Assembly (NCBI RefSeq): GCF_003112555.1
Contig: NZ_BEWB01000023.1
Location: 1-64,000 of the forward strand
Direction of reading: 5' to 3'
DNA: 64,000 bases
Origin: Streptomyces coelicoflavus
GTDB lineage: Bacteria > Actinomycetota > Actinomycetes > Streptomycetales > Streptomycetaceae
Shown in pieces: positions 41,949 to 50,803 of the stretch; within the stretch, counting starts at the first letter, position 1; every line of letters begins with the position of its first letter. The position numbers and the translations under genes were made by a program. The notes below the pieces were generated by a model. That model searched no databases. It was not told where the DNA came from and saw only the letters and a program-made list of their open reading frames with translations.

Positions 41949-43688
41949 ATGAGACCTAGCTCCCTGTACTCGCCGTGGGCCCGTGCGGCGGTGGCCGGCG
42001 CGGCCGCCGCCGGGCTCGCCGCGGCCGGACTGGCCGGCGTCGCCCACGCGGCGGACGGGCAGGCGCCGCTGCCCGTCACGATCACCGGCACGGACCGGGT
42101 GGACCTGGCGCTCGACGGGGCCGAGGGCGAGCCCGGGGAGCCGCAGATCCAGCTCGGGCTCACCGGCCCGGGGGAGTACGACCCGGACAGCGACACGGAC
42201 CCGGAGCCGATCCCGAACAGCGGCTACGAGGTCACCATCGACGCCACCGCGCTCAAGGGCTTCGCCAAGGTCGGCCTGCCGCGGTCCTGCGACGTGGACG
42301 GCCTGGTGGCGGTCTGCCGGTCGAGCAGCCTCTACCCGGGCGCGAGCTACAACCCGTACTGGAGCGTCCGGCTCGATCTGCTGGACTCCGCCGAGGCCGG
42401 CGACCACGGCACGGTCAAGGTCACCGGCGAGGGCGAGGGGCTGGCGTTCAACGAGCACACCGTCGACGTGCTGGTCGGCGGCCCGGAGCTGCTCCAGAAG
42501 AAGCTCCCCGCCCAGCCCGCGGGCTTCGAGGCCGGCGACACCTACCGGGCCCCGCTCGGCTTCCGCAACGTCGGCGCCATGTCCGCCCGCGGCGTCGTCC
42601 TCCGCCTCGCCGGCAGCCGCGGCCTGTCCTTCCCCGACTCGTACGACAACTGCTCGTACGCGGAGGAGAACAAGGACAACCTGATCCGCTACCGTCAGGT
42701 CGCCCTGTGCACCTTCGAGGGGGACTTCGAGCCCGGCACGGCCTACGAGCTGAGCGAGCCGATCGGCGTGAAGACCGCCGACTTCGCGCTCGGCGACATC
42801 TTCAGCTACGGCTTCGACGCGATCGGCGCCGAGGGAGCCGACACGCTGCGGGCGAGCGGCGGTCACCGGCAGGGATCCGGCGAAACGCTCACCCTGAAGC
42901 CGGTCGGGAGCGGCCAGAGCGGCGACTACACCAAGTACGCCGAGATCGACCTGGCCACCGGGAACACCTACGACCTCGACCTCACCGGGGCACGCGTCGC
43001 GGGCGGGCAGGGCGAGACCGTCACCGTCGACGTCGGCCTGAGCAACCACGGGCCCGCCTGGCTCGGTTCGCTGCGCGCGGGCGGTGAACCGATCGGCTTC
43101 ACCGTGCAGATCCCCGAGGGCGCCAGTGTCGTGGAGAGCCCCTGCCGGCCCATGAACGACGAGACGCCGGACGAGTACCTGTGCTTCGCCGACACCCCGT
43201 TCCTCGAGGACGACGCGCGCACCTTCCCCTTCAAGCTGCGCATCGACGAGGTCGTCCCGGGCGCCAAGGGCAAGATCTTCCTGCCCGACTTCGACAACCC
43301 GAGGGAGGGCGACCCGTCCAACGACACCGGCTGGATCGTGCTGAACGGCACCGGTGACGAGGAGACGCCGGGCGACAGCGGCGGCAGCACCGGCGGTACG
43401 GACTCCACGGGCGGTACGGGCACCGACGGCGGTTCGGACTCGGCGGGCTCCACGGGCGGCGGTTCGCAGACCACGGGCGGTACCGGGACGGCCGGCGGCT
43501 CGGACACGGCCGGGGGCACCACCGGCGGGACCGGCGGCCAGTCGCCCCAGGGCGGCGGGGGCGACGGACTGCTCGCCTCCACCGGCACCACCGCGCTGCT
43601 CGCCTCCGCCGGAGCGGCCCTCGCCCTCGCCGCGGGCGGCGTCCTGTTCGTCGTCGCGCGCCGTCACAGGGCGGGCGGCGCGGCCTGA
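41949..43688 (+). CDS. Secreted surface protein with LASTG sortase signal
   Basis: The 579-aa protein has an N-terminal signal peptide (about residues 1-35, ending AGVAHAAD). A large extracellular part has DUF11-like beta-sandwich features (GDTYRAPLGFRNVGAMSARGVVLRLAGS) and several Cys pairs. A 100-residue Gly/Ser/Thr-rich wall-spanning tail comes next. The C-terminus is LASTG, then a hydrophobic segment, then RRHRAGG, the class E-type sortase layout used by streptomycetes for LAxTG substrates. It is predicted to be covalently attached to peptidoglycan. Function unknown. No sortase gene is in the window. Confidence 0.87.
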   Translation: MRPSSLYSPWARAAVAGAAAAGLAAAGLAGVAHAADGQAPLPVTITGTDRVDLALDGAEGEPGEPQIQLGLTGPGEYDPDSDTDPEPIPNSGYEVTIDATALKGFAKVGLPRSCDVDGLVAVCRSSSLYPGASYNPYWSVRLDLLDSAEAGDHGTVKVTGEGEGLAFNEHTVDVLVGGPELLQKKLPAQPAGFEAGDTYRAPLGFRNVGAMSARGVVLRLAGSRGLSFPDSYDNCSYAEENKDNLIRYRQVALCTFEGDFEPGTAYELSEPIGVKTADFALGDIFSYGFDAIGAEGADTLRASGGHRQGSGETLTLKPVGSGQSGDYTKYAEIDLATGNTYDLDLTGARVAGGQGETVTVDVGLSNHGPAWLGSLRAGGEPIGFTVQIPEGASVVESPCRPMNDETPDEYLCFADTPFLEDDARTFPFKLRIDEVVPGAKGKIFLPDFDNPREGDPSNDTGWIVLNGTGDEETPGDSGGSTGGTDSTGGTGTDGGSDSAGSTGGGSQTTGGTGTAGGSDTAGGTTGGTGGQSPQGGGGDGLLASTGTTALLASAGAALALAAGGVLFVVARRHRAGGAA

Positions 43689-43704
43689 CGACGGTCGCGG
43701 CGTC

Positions 43705-44190
43705 CTACGGGACCCGGAGGGCCTTCGCGTAGCAGAGGCTGTCCTCGTAGAAGCGGTAGTAGCCGAACTTCGTGCAGGGCTCGTAGCCGCTGGACGTGTA
43801 CAGCGCCACGGCCTCCGGCTGCTTGGTACCGGTCTCCAGGACCATGCGGGTACGGCCCGCCGCACGGGCGTCCTCCTCCAGGGCGGCCAGAATGCGGCGG
43901 GCCAGCCCGCGTCCGCGCACCTGCTCGATCACGAACATCCGCTTGAGTTCGGCGTCCCCGTCGAGATTGCCCTCGTCGTTGGCGTCCTGGCGGCGCCAGC
44001 CGCCGGAGGCGACCGGGACGTCGTTCTCGTCGTACGCGATCAGGTACTGGCCGTTCGGCGGCGCGAAGTCCGACGGGTCCAGGTGCGTGGCGTCGCCGCC
44101 GTCGCCGTAGCGGACGTCGTACTCGGCCTGGACCTCGTCGTTGAGCTTCACGGCGTCGGGGTGGTCGAAGGGGACCCGGCGTATATTCAT
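43705..44190 (-). CDS. GNAT-family N-acetyltransferase
   Basis: The 161-aa protein starts MNIRRVPFDHPDAVKLND. It contains the acetyl-CoA loop VRGRGLARRIL with the preceding strand ELKRMFVIEQ and the C-terminal ETGTKQPEAVALYTSSGYEP motif. That is the small-molecule GNAT pattern found in many Streptomyces. It ends 16 bp from the convergent surface-protein gene and is divergent from xthA. Substrate unknown. Confidence 0.85.
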   Translation of the reverse strand: MNIRRVPFDHPDAVKLNDEVQAEYDVRYGDGGDATHLDPSDFAPPNGQYLIAYDENDVPVASGGWRRQDANDEGNLDGDAELKRMFVIEQVRGRGLARRILAALEEDARAAGRTRMVLETGTKQPEAVALYTSSGYEPCTKFGYYRFYEDSLCYAKALRVP

Positions 44191-44257
44191 GCTTCCTACC
44201 GTATATCGATGCGTATCCGGAGCGGGACACCGTCCAGTGTGCCGGTATCGTGCCGGG

Positions 44258-45061
44258 ATGCTCACCGTGACCTCCGTCAACGTCAATGGCCTGCGCGCCG
44301 CCGCGAAGAAGGGCTTCGTGGAGTGGCTCGCCGGTACCTCCGCCGACGTGCTGTGCCTCCAGGAGGTACGGGCCGAACCCCAGCAACTGCCCGAACACGT
44401 CCGCACGCCCGACGGCTGGCACGTGACGCACGCCCCCGCCGCCGCCAAGGGCCGGGCCGGGGTCTCCCTCTACACCCGCCGCGAGCCAGACGCCGTCCGC
44501 GTCGGCTTCGGCTCCACGGAGTTCGACGCGAGCGGCCGCTACGTCGAGGCCGACCTGCCCGGTGTGACGGTCGCCTCCCTCTACCTGCCCTCCGGCGAGG
44601 TCGGCACCGAGCGCCAGGACGAGAAGGTCCGCTTCATGGGCGAGTTCCTCGCGTACCTCAAGGAGCTGCGCGAGCGCGCCGCCGCCGAGGGGCGCGAGGT
44701 CGTCGTCTGCGGCGACTGGAACATCGCCCACCGCGAGGCCGACCTGAAGAACTGGCGCGCCAACAAGAAGAACTCCGGGTTCCTGCCGGAGGAGCGGGAG
44801 TGGCTCGGCCGCGTCCTCGACCCGGCGGAGGGCGGGTACGTGGACGTGGTGCGCGCGCTGCATCCGGACGTCGAGGGGCCGTACTCGTGGTGGTCGTACC
44901 GGGGGCGGGCCTTCGACAACGACAGCGGATGGCGGATCGACCTCGCGGTGGCGACCCCCGGCCTGGCCGCGCGGGCGGTCAAGGGTCTCGTCGAGCGGGC
45001 CGCCAGCCATGAGGAGCGGTGGTCCGACCACGCACCGGTGACGGTCGTCTTCGAGCACTGA
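44258..45061 (+). CDS. xthA: Exodeoxyribonuclease III
   Basis: The 267-aa enzyme shows the EEP nuclease motifs VNVNGLRAAAKKGFVEWL, LCLQEVRAE (metal-binding Glu), YLPSGEVGTERQDEK, GDWNIAHREADLKN and the final SDHAPV (catalytic His). It acts as an AP endonuclease and 3'-5' exonuclease in base-excision repair. ATG 44258 lies 67 bp from the divergent GNAT start. The 252-bp gap after it is GGCC-rich with small repeats of GACCGGCCC and leads into the six-gene signalling cluster. Confidence 0.94.
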   Translation: MLTVTSVNVNGLRAAAKKGFVEWLAGTSADVLCLQEVRAEPQQLPEHVRTPDGWHVTHAPAAAKGRAGVSLYTRREPDAVRVGFGSTEFDASGRYVEADLPGVTVASLYLPSGEVGTERQDEKVRFMGEFLAYLKELRERAAAEGREVVVCGDWNIAHREADLKNWRANKKNSGFLPEEREWLGRVLDPAEGGYVDVVRALHPDVEGPYSWWSYRGRAFDNDSGWRIDLAVATPGLAARAVKGLVERAASHEERWSDHAPVTVVFEH

Positions 45062-45220
45062 CCGGCCCACCGTGCGGCCACTGACCGGCCCTTGACCGGC
45101 CCACCGAGCGGGGCCGTCCGGCGGGCTCCCGGCCGGCCCGTCGAGGGGCCCGTCGAGTGGGCCGTCGCGTGGCCGGCCGCGGCCTCGAACGCTTGTCGCG
45201 GGCCGTTTTCGGTCAAACCC

Positions 45221-45239
45221 TTGAATGCGCCAAATGGCG
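45221..45239 (+). promoter_or_regulatory. Candidate promoter/operator of the six-gene signalling operon
   Basis: TTGAAT (45221-45226) could serve as a -35 and overlaps a short palindrome CGCCA-AA-TGGCG (45228-45239), about 75 bp before the first start codon. It is the only symmetric element in the gap. A matching -10 is not clear. Confidence 0.3.
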
Positions 45240-45313
45240 TGGACCGGCTGTCCCCCCGTGCCGTCTACTGAGGGAGCTGATCGGCCGGCGGTCGTGCTCG
45301 GGGAGGCAGGCGC

Positions 45314-46123
45314 ATGGGGGAAGAGGCCACGCACCACTGGATCGTGGTGCTGGACGTGGAGAACTTCAGCTCGCGCCGCGACCCCGTGCAGCGGCGCGTG
45401 CGGGCGGCTATGTACCGGGCCCTCGCCGAGGCCCTGCGGCGGGCCGGGATCACCGACGCGGACACCGTCTCCGAGGACCGGGGCGACGGCGTACTGATGC
45501 TGGTGGCGCCCTCCGTCTCCCCGCTCCTGCTCGCCGGCCCCTTCGTGCGGGAGCTGGACGAGGCCCTGGGCGAGTACGCGCAGGAGGCCAACGCGGACCA
45601 CGCGCTGCGGCTGCGGGTGGCCCTGCACCAAGGGCTCGCGGCCCGGGACGCGCACGGCTGGTCCGGCGACGCGGTGAACACGGCGTGCCGCCTCGTGGAC
45701 GCCCAGCCGCTGCGGGACGTGCTGGCCGAGGCCCTGTCCGCGCGGCTGGTCCTCGCCGTCTCCGACGAGGTGCACCGGGGCGTCGTCCGGCACGGGCACC
45801 GCGGGATCGACCCCGCGGCCTACCTGCGGTGCGACTTCACCACCAAGCACGGCGAGACGATCACCAGCTGGATCACCGTGCCCGGCTACCCGGCGCCCCC
45901 GGGCCTGCCGGCGCCCGGCGACCCGGCGGCGGCCGCTCCGCCCGCGCCGGGCGCCGCAAGCTCCGGGCCCGGCACGACGAGCACGTCGCCCGGTGCCACA
46001 GGCTCCGGGTCCGCCGCGGCCGGGCGGCCCCCGGTCGCCCTGCACGCCCAGACGGTCCAGGGCGACCAGGTCGCGGGCGACAAGCACGTGACCGTGCACA
46101 ACACCGGAAGCGTGCGGCCGTGA
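45314..46123 (+). CDS. Class III nucleotidyl-cyclase-like protein with C-terminal GD-motif
   Basis: The 269-aa protein has a cyclase homology fold in its first 190 residues. The metal-binding Asp candidates are D14 (VVLDVENFS) and D58 (DRGDGVLML). The transition-state pair Asn-x3-Arg is N122/R126 in GDAVNTACRL. These match catalytically competent class III cyclases, although the substrate base cannot be predicted. No membrane segment is present. A Pro/Ser-rich linker (200-240) leads to VQGDQVAGDK (248-257), a motif repeated in the next protein. The stop overlaps the ATPase start (GTGA). It is the first gene of the operon. Confidence 0.82.
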   Translation: MGEEATHHWIVVLDVENFSSRRDPVQRRVRAAMYRALAEALRRAGITDADTVSEDRGDGVLMLVAPSVSPLLLAGPFVRELDEALGEYAQEANADHALRLRVALHQGLAARDAHGWSGDAVNTACRLVDAQPLRDVLAEALSARLVLAVSDEVHRGVVRHGHRGIDPAAYLRCDFTTKHGETITSWITVPGYPAPPGLPAPGDPAAAAPPAPGAASSGPGTTSTSPGATGSGSAAAGRPPVALHAQTVQGDQVAGDKHVTVHNTGSVRP

Positions 46124-48369
46124 CGGCCACCGCGGCCGGGCAGTCTCCGGCCGCCGGCGATCCTGGGGGGAGCCCGCCGGCGGCCGGTGCGGGGGGACCC
46201 GCGGCGGGCGGACCCGGCGACAAGGCGGAACCGCCCGCCGCGGGGGGCGGCGGCCCGGACCAGTCGTCCGACTCCTCCGGCGGCAACACCGCGGAGCAGC
46301 CCACGTCCGGGCCCGGTGCCGAGTCCTACCTGGCGACGGCCGCGCTCGGCGTGGGCACACAGCGGCGCGGGCTCCTGCGCGACGCCGTCGCCAACGTCGA
46401 GGGCGACATGGTCGGCGGCGACAAGTTCGTGGTGCTGCTGGGCGGCCAGAAGCGCAAGCTGCGCGTGTTGTCCCCGCTGATCGTCGAACGTGTCCGGTTC
46501 GCGTACTGCGTTCCGGCCGACCTGCCCGACGTCCGGGACGCGCTCACCCGGCAGCGGTTCCTGATCCTGCGCGGAGCCGAGGGACACGGCAAGTCCGCCA
46601 TGGCCGTACGCCTGCTGCTCGGCGCCTGCGACGGCACCCTCTACCACCTGGACAGCGACGTCGACCTCGCCTCCCTCGCCGAGCAGCTGGAGAACGAGGG
46701 CGGGACCGTCGAGCCGGGCGCCGGGTTCCTGCTGGACAGCCCCGACGACATCGCCCGGCTCGGGCGGGAGACCTACGACAAGGTCCAGGGCGCCCTGTCG
46801 CAGGCGGGCGCCTGGCTGGTCGTCACGGTGCCGGAGGGCGAACTCGCCGACGGCGAACTGCTCACCGGCGTGCGCGACCTCACCACCGCCCCGCCTCCGG
46901 CCGACGTCGTGCGCGCGCATCTGCGGTGGCGGCTCGGGGAGCGCGCGGCCGAGCGGCTCCTCGGCCGCGACGACGTGCGTGACGTCGTCGACGAGCTGCT
47001 GGGCGCCGCCCCGGCCTGCCGGCAGGCGGGGGACCTCGCCGCGGCGCTGTGCGAGCAGTACGACCTCGACGGCAGGATCGACCCGGACCGGCTGCGGGAG
47101 CACCGGGCCCGGTGGGAGGCGGAGGACTTCGAGATCTGGGCCGAGAGCCTGCCGGACGCCGCCACCCGCAGCTTCGCCCTCGCGCTGGCCGTGCTCAACG
47201 GCTGCCCGCAGGAGGACATCGCCCAGGCGGCCCGCTCCCTGCGCGGCCGGCTGGAGGACGACGGCCCCTATGTGCGGGCCCCCGGACCCGACGGGCGCGT
47301 CACCCGCTCCAAGGACCTCTTCGAGATGCCCCGGCGCCGGCTGCTGCGCCGGCTGCGGGCCCAGGAGCAGGACAGGCCCGGCGGCGAACCGGGCCGCGTC
47401 CTGGAGTACCGGGACCCCGACTACGCGCGCCGGGTCGTCCTGCACGCCTGGACCCAGTACGAGATCCAGGGCGAGATCCTCGACTGGCTCGAGGAGCTGG
47501 TGGTCCACCCCGCCGAGCAGGTGCGGGTCTACGCCGCGGTCTCCGGGCTCGGCGTGCTCGCCACCGCCTCCTACGGCTACGTCGAGCGGCGGGTGCTGAA
47601 GCCGTGGGCGCGCGGCGAGAGCGCGTGGCGCCGCATGGCCGTCGCCTACGCCCTGACCGTGGCCGGCGAGGACGCGTGGGTCCGGGAGAAGGCCGCCGAG
47701 CTGGTGAACGGCTGGTACGCCGACGAGAGCCCCTGGGGCCGGGCGACGGCGGCCCGCGTGCTCGGCCTGGGACTGTGGCCGGAAAGGGCGGTCGAGGAGA
47801 TCGCCCGTCTCTTCAAGGTCGTCGACGCGACGGTGGCGGTGGCCGCCGGATGCGCCCTGGCCGACCTGGTGGCCTTCGAACCCGACCGGGCCGGTTCCGT
47901 GCTGGCGATGCTGCGGGCCAGGGCCGGCGAGCACCGCTCCGGCCGGGCCGCGGTGCTCGCCTTCCTGATCGTCGCCGCCCAGGTGGTGGTGGAGACCAAG
48001 GACCTGGAGGACGTGGACCAGGGGGCCCGGGTGCCGGAGTGGCCGACGCTGCTGCACCTCGCCCACCGGCGGCACGAACTGCGCGACCCCTTCGTCCGGT
48101 TGTGGCGCGCCGCGCTGCACGAGCCGGACTTCCACGACGAGGCGGAACAGGTCGTCGGCAACTGGGCGAAGCTCGCCGAGCGGGACTCCGAACTCAGGGA
48201 GATGTTCCGGCTGATGGTCGGCGCCATCGCCGACGGCGACGTCCGCGCGGGCCGCGTGCTGCGGATGTGCGCGGACTCCTGGATCCACCCCGACCGCATC
48301 GTCCCCCTGCCCCTGACGGCGGGGATCGTGCACGCGACGCTCGACGCGATCGACCTGGAAAGAGTGTGA
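46120..48369 (+). CDS. P-loop ATPase with HEAT-like C-terminal region (STAND-like)
   Basis: The 749-aa protein begins with 65 disordered Gly/Pro residues, then the GD motif VEGDMVGGDK at 93-102. The Walker A is GAEGHGKS at 152-159, and a Walker B-like FLLDS at 203-207 lacks the usual second acid. A helical winged region follows (to about 430). The rest is helical repeats (VRVYAAVSGLGVLA, AWRRMAVAYAL, GRATAARVLGLGL) of HEAT type. The order motif, NTPase, helical repeats is that of STAND signalling ATPases, which oligomerise on sensing a trigger. It is coupled to the cyclase-like gene by GTGA overlap and to the next gene by a two-base gap. Confidence 0.78.
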   Translation: MTATAAGQSPAAGDPGGSPPAAGAGGPAAGGPGDKAEPPAAGGGGPDQSSDSSGGNTAEQPTSGPGAESYLATAALGVGTQRRGLLRDAVANVEGDMVGGDKFVVLLGGQKRKLRVLSPLIVERVRFAYCVPADLPDVRDALTRQRFLILRGAEGHGKSAMAVRLLLGACDGTLYHLDSDVDLASLAEQLENEGGTVEPGAGFLLDSPDDIARLGRETYDKVQGALSQAGAWLVVTVPEGELADGELLTGVRDLTTAPPPADVVRAHLRWRLGERAAERLLGRDDVRDVVDELLGAAPACRQAGDLAAALCEQYDLDGRIDPDRLREHRARWEAEDFEIWAESLPDAATRSFALALAVLNGCPQEDIAQAARSLRGRLEDDGPYVRAPGPDGRVTRSKDLFEMPRRRLLRRLRAQEQDRPGGEPGRVLEYRDPDYARRVVLHAWTQYEIQGEILDWLEELVVHPAEQVRVYAAVSGLGVLATASYGYVERRVLKPWARGESAWRRMAVAYALTVAGEDAWVREKAAELVNGWYADESPWGRATAARVLGLGLWPERAVEEIARLFKVVDATVAVAAGCALADLVAFEPDRAGSVLAMLRARAGEHRSGRAAVLAFLIVAAQVVVETKDLEDVDQGARVPEWPTLLHLAHRRHELRDPFVRLWRAALHEPDFHDEAEQVVGNWAKLAERDSELREMFRLMVGAIADGDVRAGRVLRMCADSWIHPDRIVPLPLTAGIVHATLDAIDLERV

Positions 48370-48371
48370 AG

Positions 48372-50096
48372 ATGCCCCTCTCCCTCATCCTCAACGACCG
48401 TGCCGTCCCCCGCAGCAAGGTGGGGGACATCTCGCCGTTGCCGCCCGCGGTCGCGGTCGTCTACCCGGTCGAGGGCCGCCCCTTCGAGGTCGAGACGGTC
48501 CGTACGTTCGGGCAGCGCGTGTTCGGCGGGAGCCGGCCCTGCTACGTCGTCGACCTCAGCGACCACCGCCGCCAGGCGGCCGTCACCAGGACGCCGCTGA
48601 CGTGCCGGGACGGCGGGCACCGGTTCCGGGCGACGATCGACGTCGGCTTCCGGGTGCACGATCCGGCGCTGGTGGTCTCGCGGAACGTGCGGGACGCGCT
48701 GGCCGTGGTGTACGGGTACCTCACCGACCGCATCCGGATCACCGCCGCCCAGTTCGACATCACGCAGGCCCTGGCGGCGCAGCTGCGGATCAACCAGGAA
48801 CTGGACCGGGAGATACCGCTCCCCGAGGGCGTCACCATCTACTACTGCAAGATCCAGATGGAGCCCGACGAGGCGGCCGCCCGGCACATCCAGGAGCTGG
48901 CGGAGGCCGAGCGGCGGGCCAGCCTGGGCGTGCACGCCCATGAACGCCGGATCGGCGAGGTCCGTTCCGACGAGCAGGTCAAGGACATCGTGGAGGACGG
49001 CCGCCGACGCCGGCAGGCCGACGAGCGCAAGGTGCTGGACGGCCGCCGGATCGACATCGAGGAACTCATCCGCGAACACCTGGTCCGCCATCCCGAGGAG
49101 ACCGGACAGGCCCTGGAGATGCTGGCCAGGGTGCGGGACGCCGAGGTCGCCCGGCACGAACTGCGCGACGAGCGGCACGCCGACATGGTCAAGTACCTCA
49201 TCGAGCGGGGCGTGGTCCGCGAGGTGGACCTGCCCGGACTGCGCGCGGGTGTCCTCGGCGCCGACGGTCCCGGCACGGGGGTGAGCGGCGTGCTCGAACG
49301 CCCCGACGCCGGGCGGCAGCCGGGGCTTCCCGCGGGTGGGCCGGTGGTCGCGGACGCGCACGGGGGCGCCCCCGCCGCGGCCCAGGGCGCGGGGCCGGTG
49401 CGGTGGGGCGGCGCCGGCCCGGCGCCCGCGTCGGCGCCCGCCACCGGCCTGGTCCCGGTCTACGTCGTCCTGGACACCTCGCCGGCCGCGGCCGGATGCG
49501 TCGTCGACCTCGGGAACGCGCTGCGCTCCCTGCAGACCCTGCTCGCCAACAGCCCCGACGTGGCCTCGGCCGTCCGGCTTTCGGTGATCACCTACGCCGA
49601 CGGCGCCGACGTGGTGCTGCCGCTGACCGAGGTCTCCTGGCGCACCGGCGTGCCCGGGCTCACCACCAGCCCCGGCTGCCGCTACCGCCCGGTCCTGCGG
49701 CGGCTGAAGGACCTCATTCCGCTGGAGACGGAGCGGCTCAAGGAACAGGTGCCGCGCGTACTGCGGCCCGTGGTGTTCTTCCTCTCCGTCGGACAGCCCG
49801 AGGACGACGCGGAGTGGCCCGCGGCGCACGCCGAGCTGATGGCGCACACGTACTTCCCGAACATCGTGGCCTGCGCCATCGGCGCGGACCGGGCCCGGGT
49901 GGCGCAGCGGATCGCGTCGCGGCCGGCGCTGGCGGTCGCCGCCGTCGAGGGGGCGGACCCGGCCCAGTCCGCGGTGCAGTTCTCCGTCCTGCTCCAGCGC
50001 ACGCTGCTGCACCTGGGCCGGAGTGCGATCGCCGGGCAGATGGAGCTGGTACTGGAGTGCCCGCAGGGGCTGGCGCCCGTCGCGGCGGACGAATAG
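48372..50096 (+). CDS. SPFH/Band-7-like domain fused to a degenerate VWA domain
   Basis: The 574-aa protein has an N-terminal beta-rich domain (about 20-165; ATIDVGFRVHDPALVV resembles the SPFH/Band-7 core). A long charged coiled-coil region (165-285, many Arg/Glu) and a Gly/Pro linker follow. A C-terminal VWA domain spans 360-560. The VWA reads VVLDTSPAAA where MIDAS needs DxSxS, and LSVGQPED where its neighbour has LSDGQPN, so two metal-site positions are lost. The end (QMELVLECPQG) resembles the end of the next protein, so the two VWA units are probably paralogous. No TM helix is obvious. Confidence 0.75.
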   Translation: MPLSLILNDRAVPRSKVGDISPLPPAVAVVYPVEGRPFEVETVRTFGQRVFGGSRPCYVVDLSDHRRQAAVTRTPLTCRDGGHRFRATIDVGFRVHDPALVVSRNVRDALAVVYGYLTDRIRITAAQFDITQALAAQLRINQELDREIPLPEGVTIYYCKIQMEPDEAAARHIQELAEAERRASLGVHAHERRIGEVRSDEQVKDIVEDGRRRRQADERKVLDGRRIDIEELIREHLVRHPEETGQALEMLARVRDAEVARHELRDERHADMVKYLIERGVVREVDLPGLRAGVLGADGPGTGVSGVLERPDAGRQPGLPAGGPVVADAHGGAPAAAQGAGPVRWGGAGPAPASAPATGLVPVYVVLDTSPAAAGCVVDLGNALRSLQTLLANSPDVASAVRLSVITYADGADVVLPLTEVSWRTGVPGLTTSPGCRYRPVLRRLKDLIPLETERLKEQVPRVLRPVVFFLSVGQPEDDAEWPAAHAELMAHTYFPNIVACAIGADRARVAQRIASRPALAVAAVEGADPAQSAVQFSVLLQRTLLHLGRSAIAGQMELVLECPQGLAPVAADE

Positions 50097-50124
50097 CGAA
50101 GCAGAGAGATGAGGGGTAACGGGG

Positions 50125-50802
50125 ATGGCTGAGACTCTGGGGCAGTTGCTGCCGGTGTACGTCCTGGCCGACGAGTCGGGTTCGATGTCGGACTACGTCG
50201 GTGATCTGAACGAAGGGATGAAGTCCCTCCACGTCGCGCTGCTCGGGGAACCGATGGCCGCGGCCAAGGTGCGCTTCTCCGTGCTCGGCTTCGCCAACCG
50301 GGTCACGGAGAGACTGATCCTGGCGGACCTGAGGAGCGAGGCCGAGTTGCCGCGGCTGTCGGCGGGCGGCGGCACCAACTACGACGCGGCGTTCCAGGCC
50401 CTTCTGGACCGCATCCCGCAGGACGTCCGGGACCTGAAGGCACAGGGGTACCGGGTGCACCGGCCCGCGGTGTTCCTCCTCAGCGACGGCCAGCCCAACA
50501 GCGGAGGGGACTGGCGCGAGACGCACCGGCGGCTCACCGACCGCTCCGTCACCGGAGCCGCGCCGAACATCATCGCCTTCGGGATCGGCGAGGCCCGCGC
50601 CGAGACCATCCTGTCCGTCGCCACCCGCCAGGACTTCGCGTTCGTGTCCATCCCGGGGGCGCAACTGGGCGACTCCATCGCCAGGTTCTTCACCGCGCTC
50701 ACCAAGAGCGTGGTCGAGTCCGGCAACGCGGTCGCGTCGGGGCAGCCCGAGCTCGTGGTGGAGAAGCCCGAGGGCTTCCGGCTCGCGATCGACGAGGTCT
50801 GA
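50125..50802 (+). CDS. TerY-like VWA-domain protein
   Basis: The 225-aa protein is one VWA domain with intact MIDAS: DESGSMS (D16, S18, S20), GGGTNYD (Thr) and LLSDGQPN (Asp). TerY-type VWA proteins occur next to PP2C phosphatases and kinases in Ter-linked stress loci, where they are thought to bind metal and organise the complex. The start has a GGGGTAACGGGG site. The next gene begins one base after the stop. Confidence 0.88.
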   Translation: MAETLGQLLPVYVLADESGSMSDYVGDLNEGMKSLHVALLGEPMAAAKVRFSVLGFANRVTERLILADLRSEAELPRLSAGGGTNYDAAFQALLDRIPQDVRDLKAQGYRVHRPAVFLLSDGQPNSGGDWRETHRRLTDRSVTGAAPNIIAFGIGEARAETILSVATRQDFAFVSIPGAQLGDSIARFFTALTKSVVESGNAVASGQPELVVEKPEGFRLAIDEV

Positions 50803-50803
50803 C

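Noticed and set aside
45157..46119. Upstream extension of the ATPase frame across the cyclase-like gene
   Set aside because: The frame is open but covers another gene that has cyclase motifs. The GTGA overlap at 46120 is a natural coupled start.
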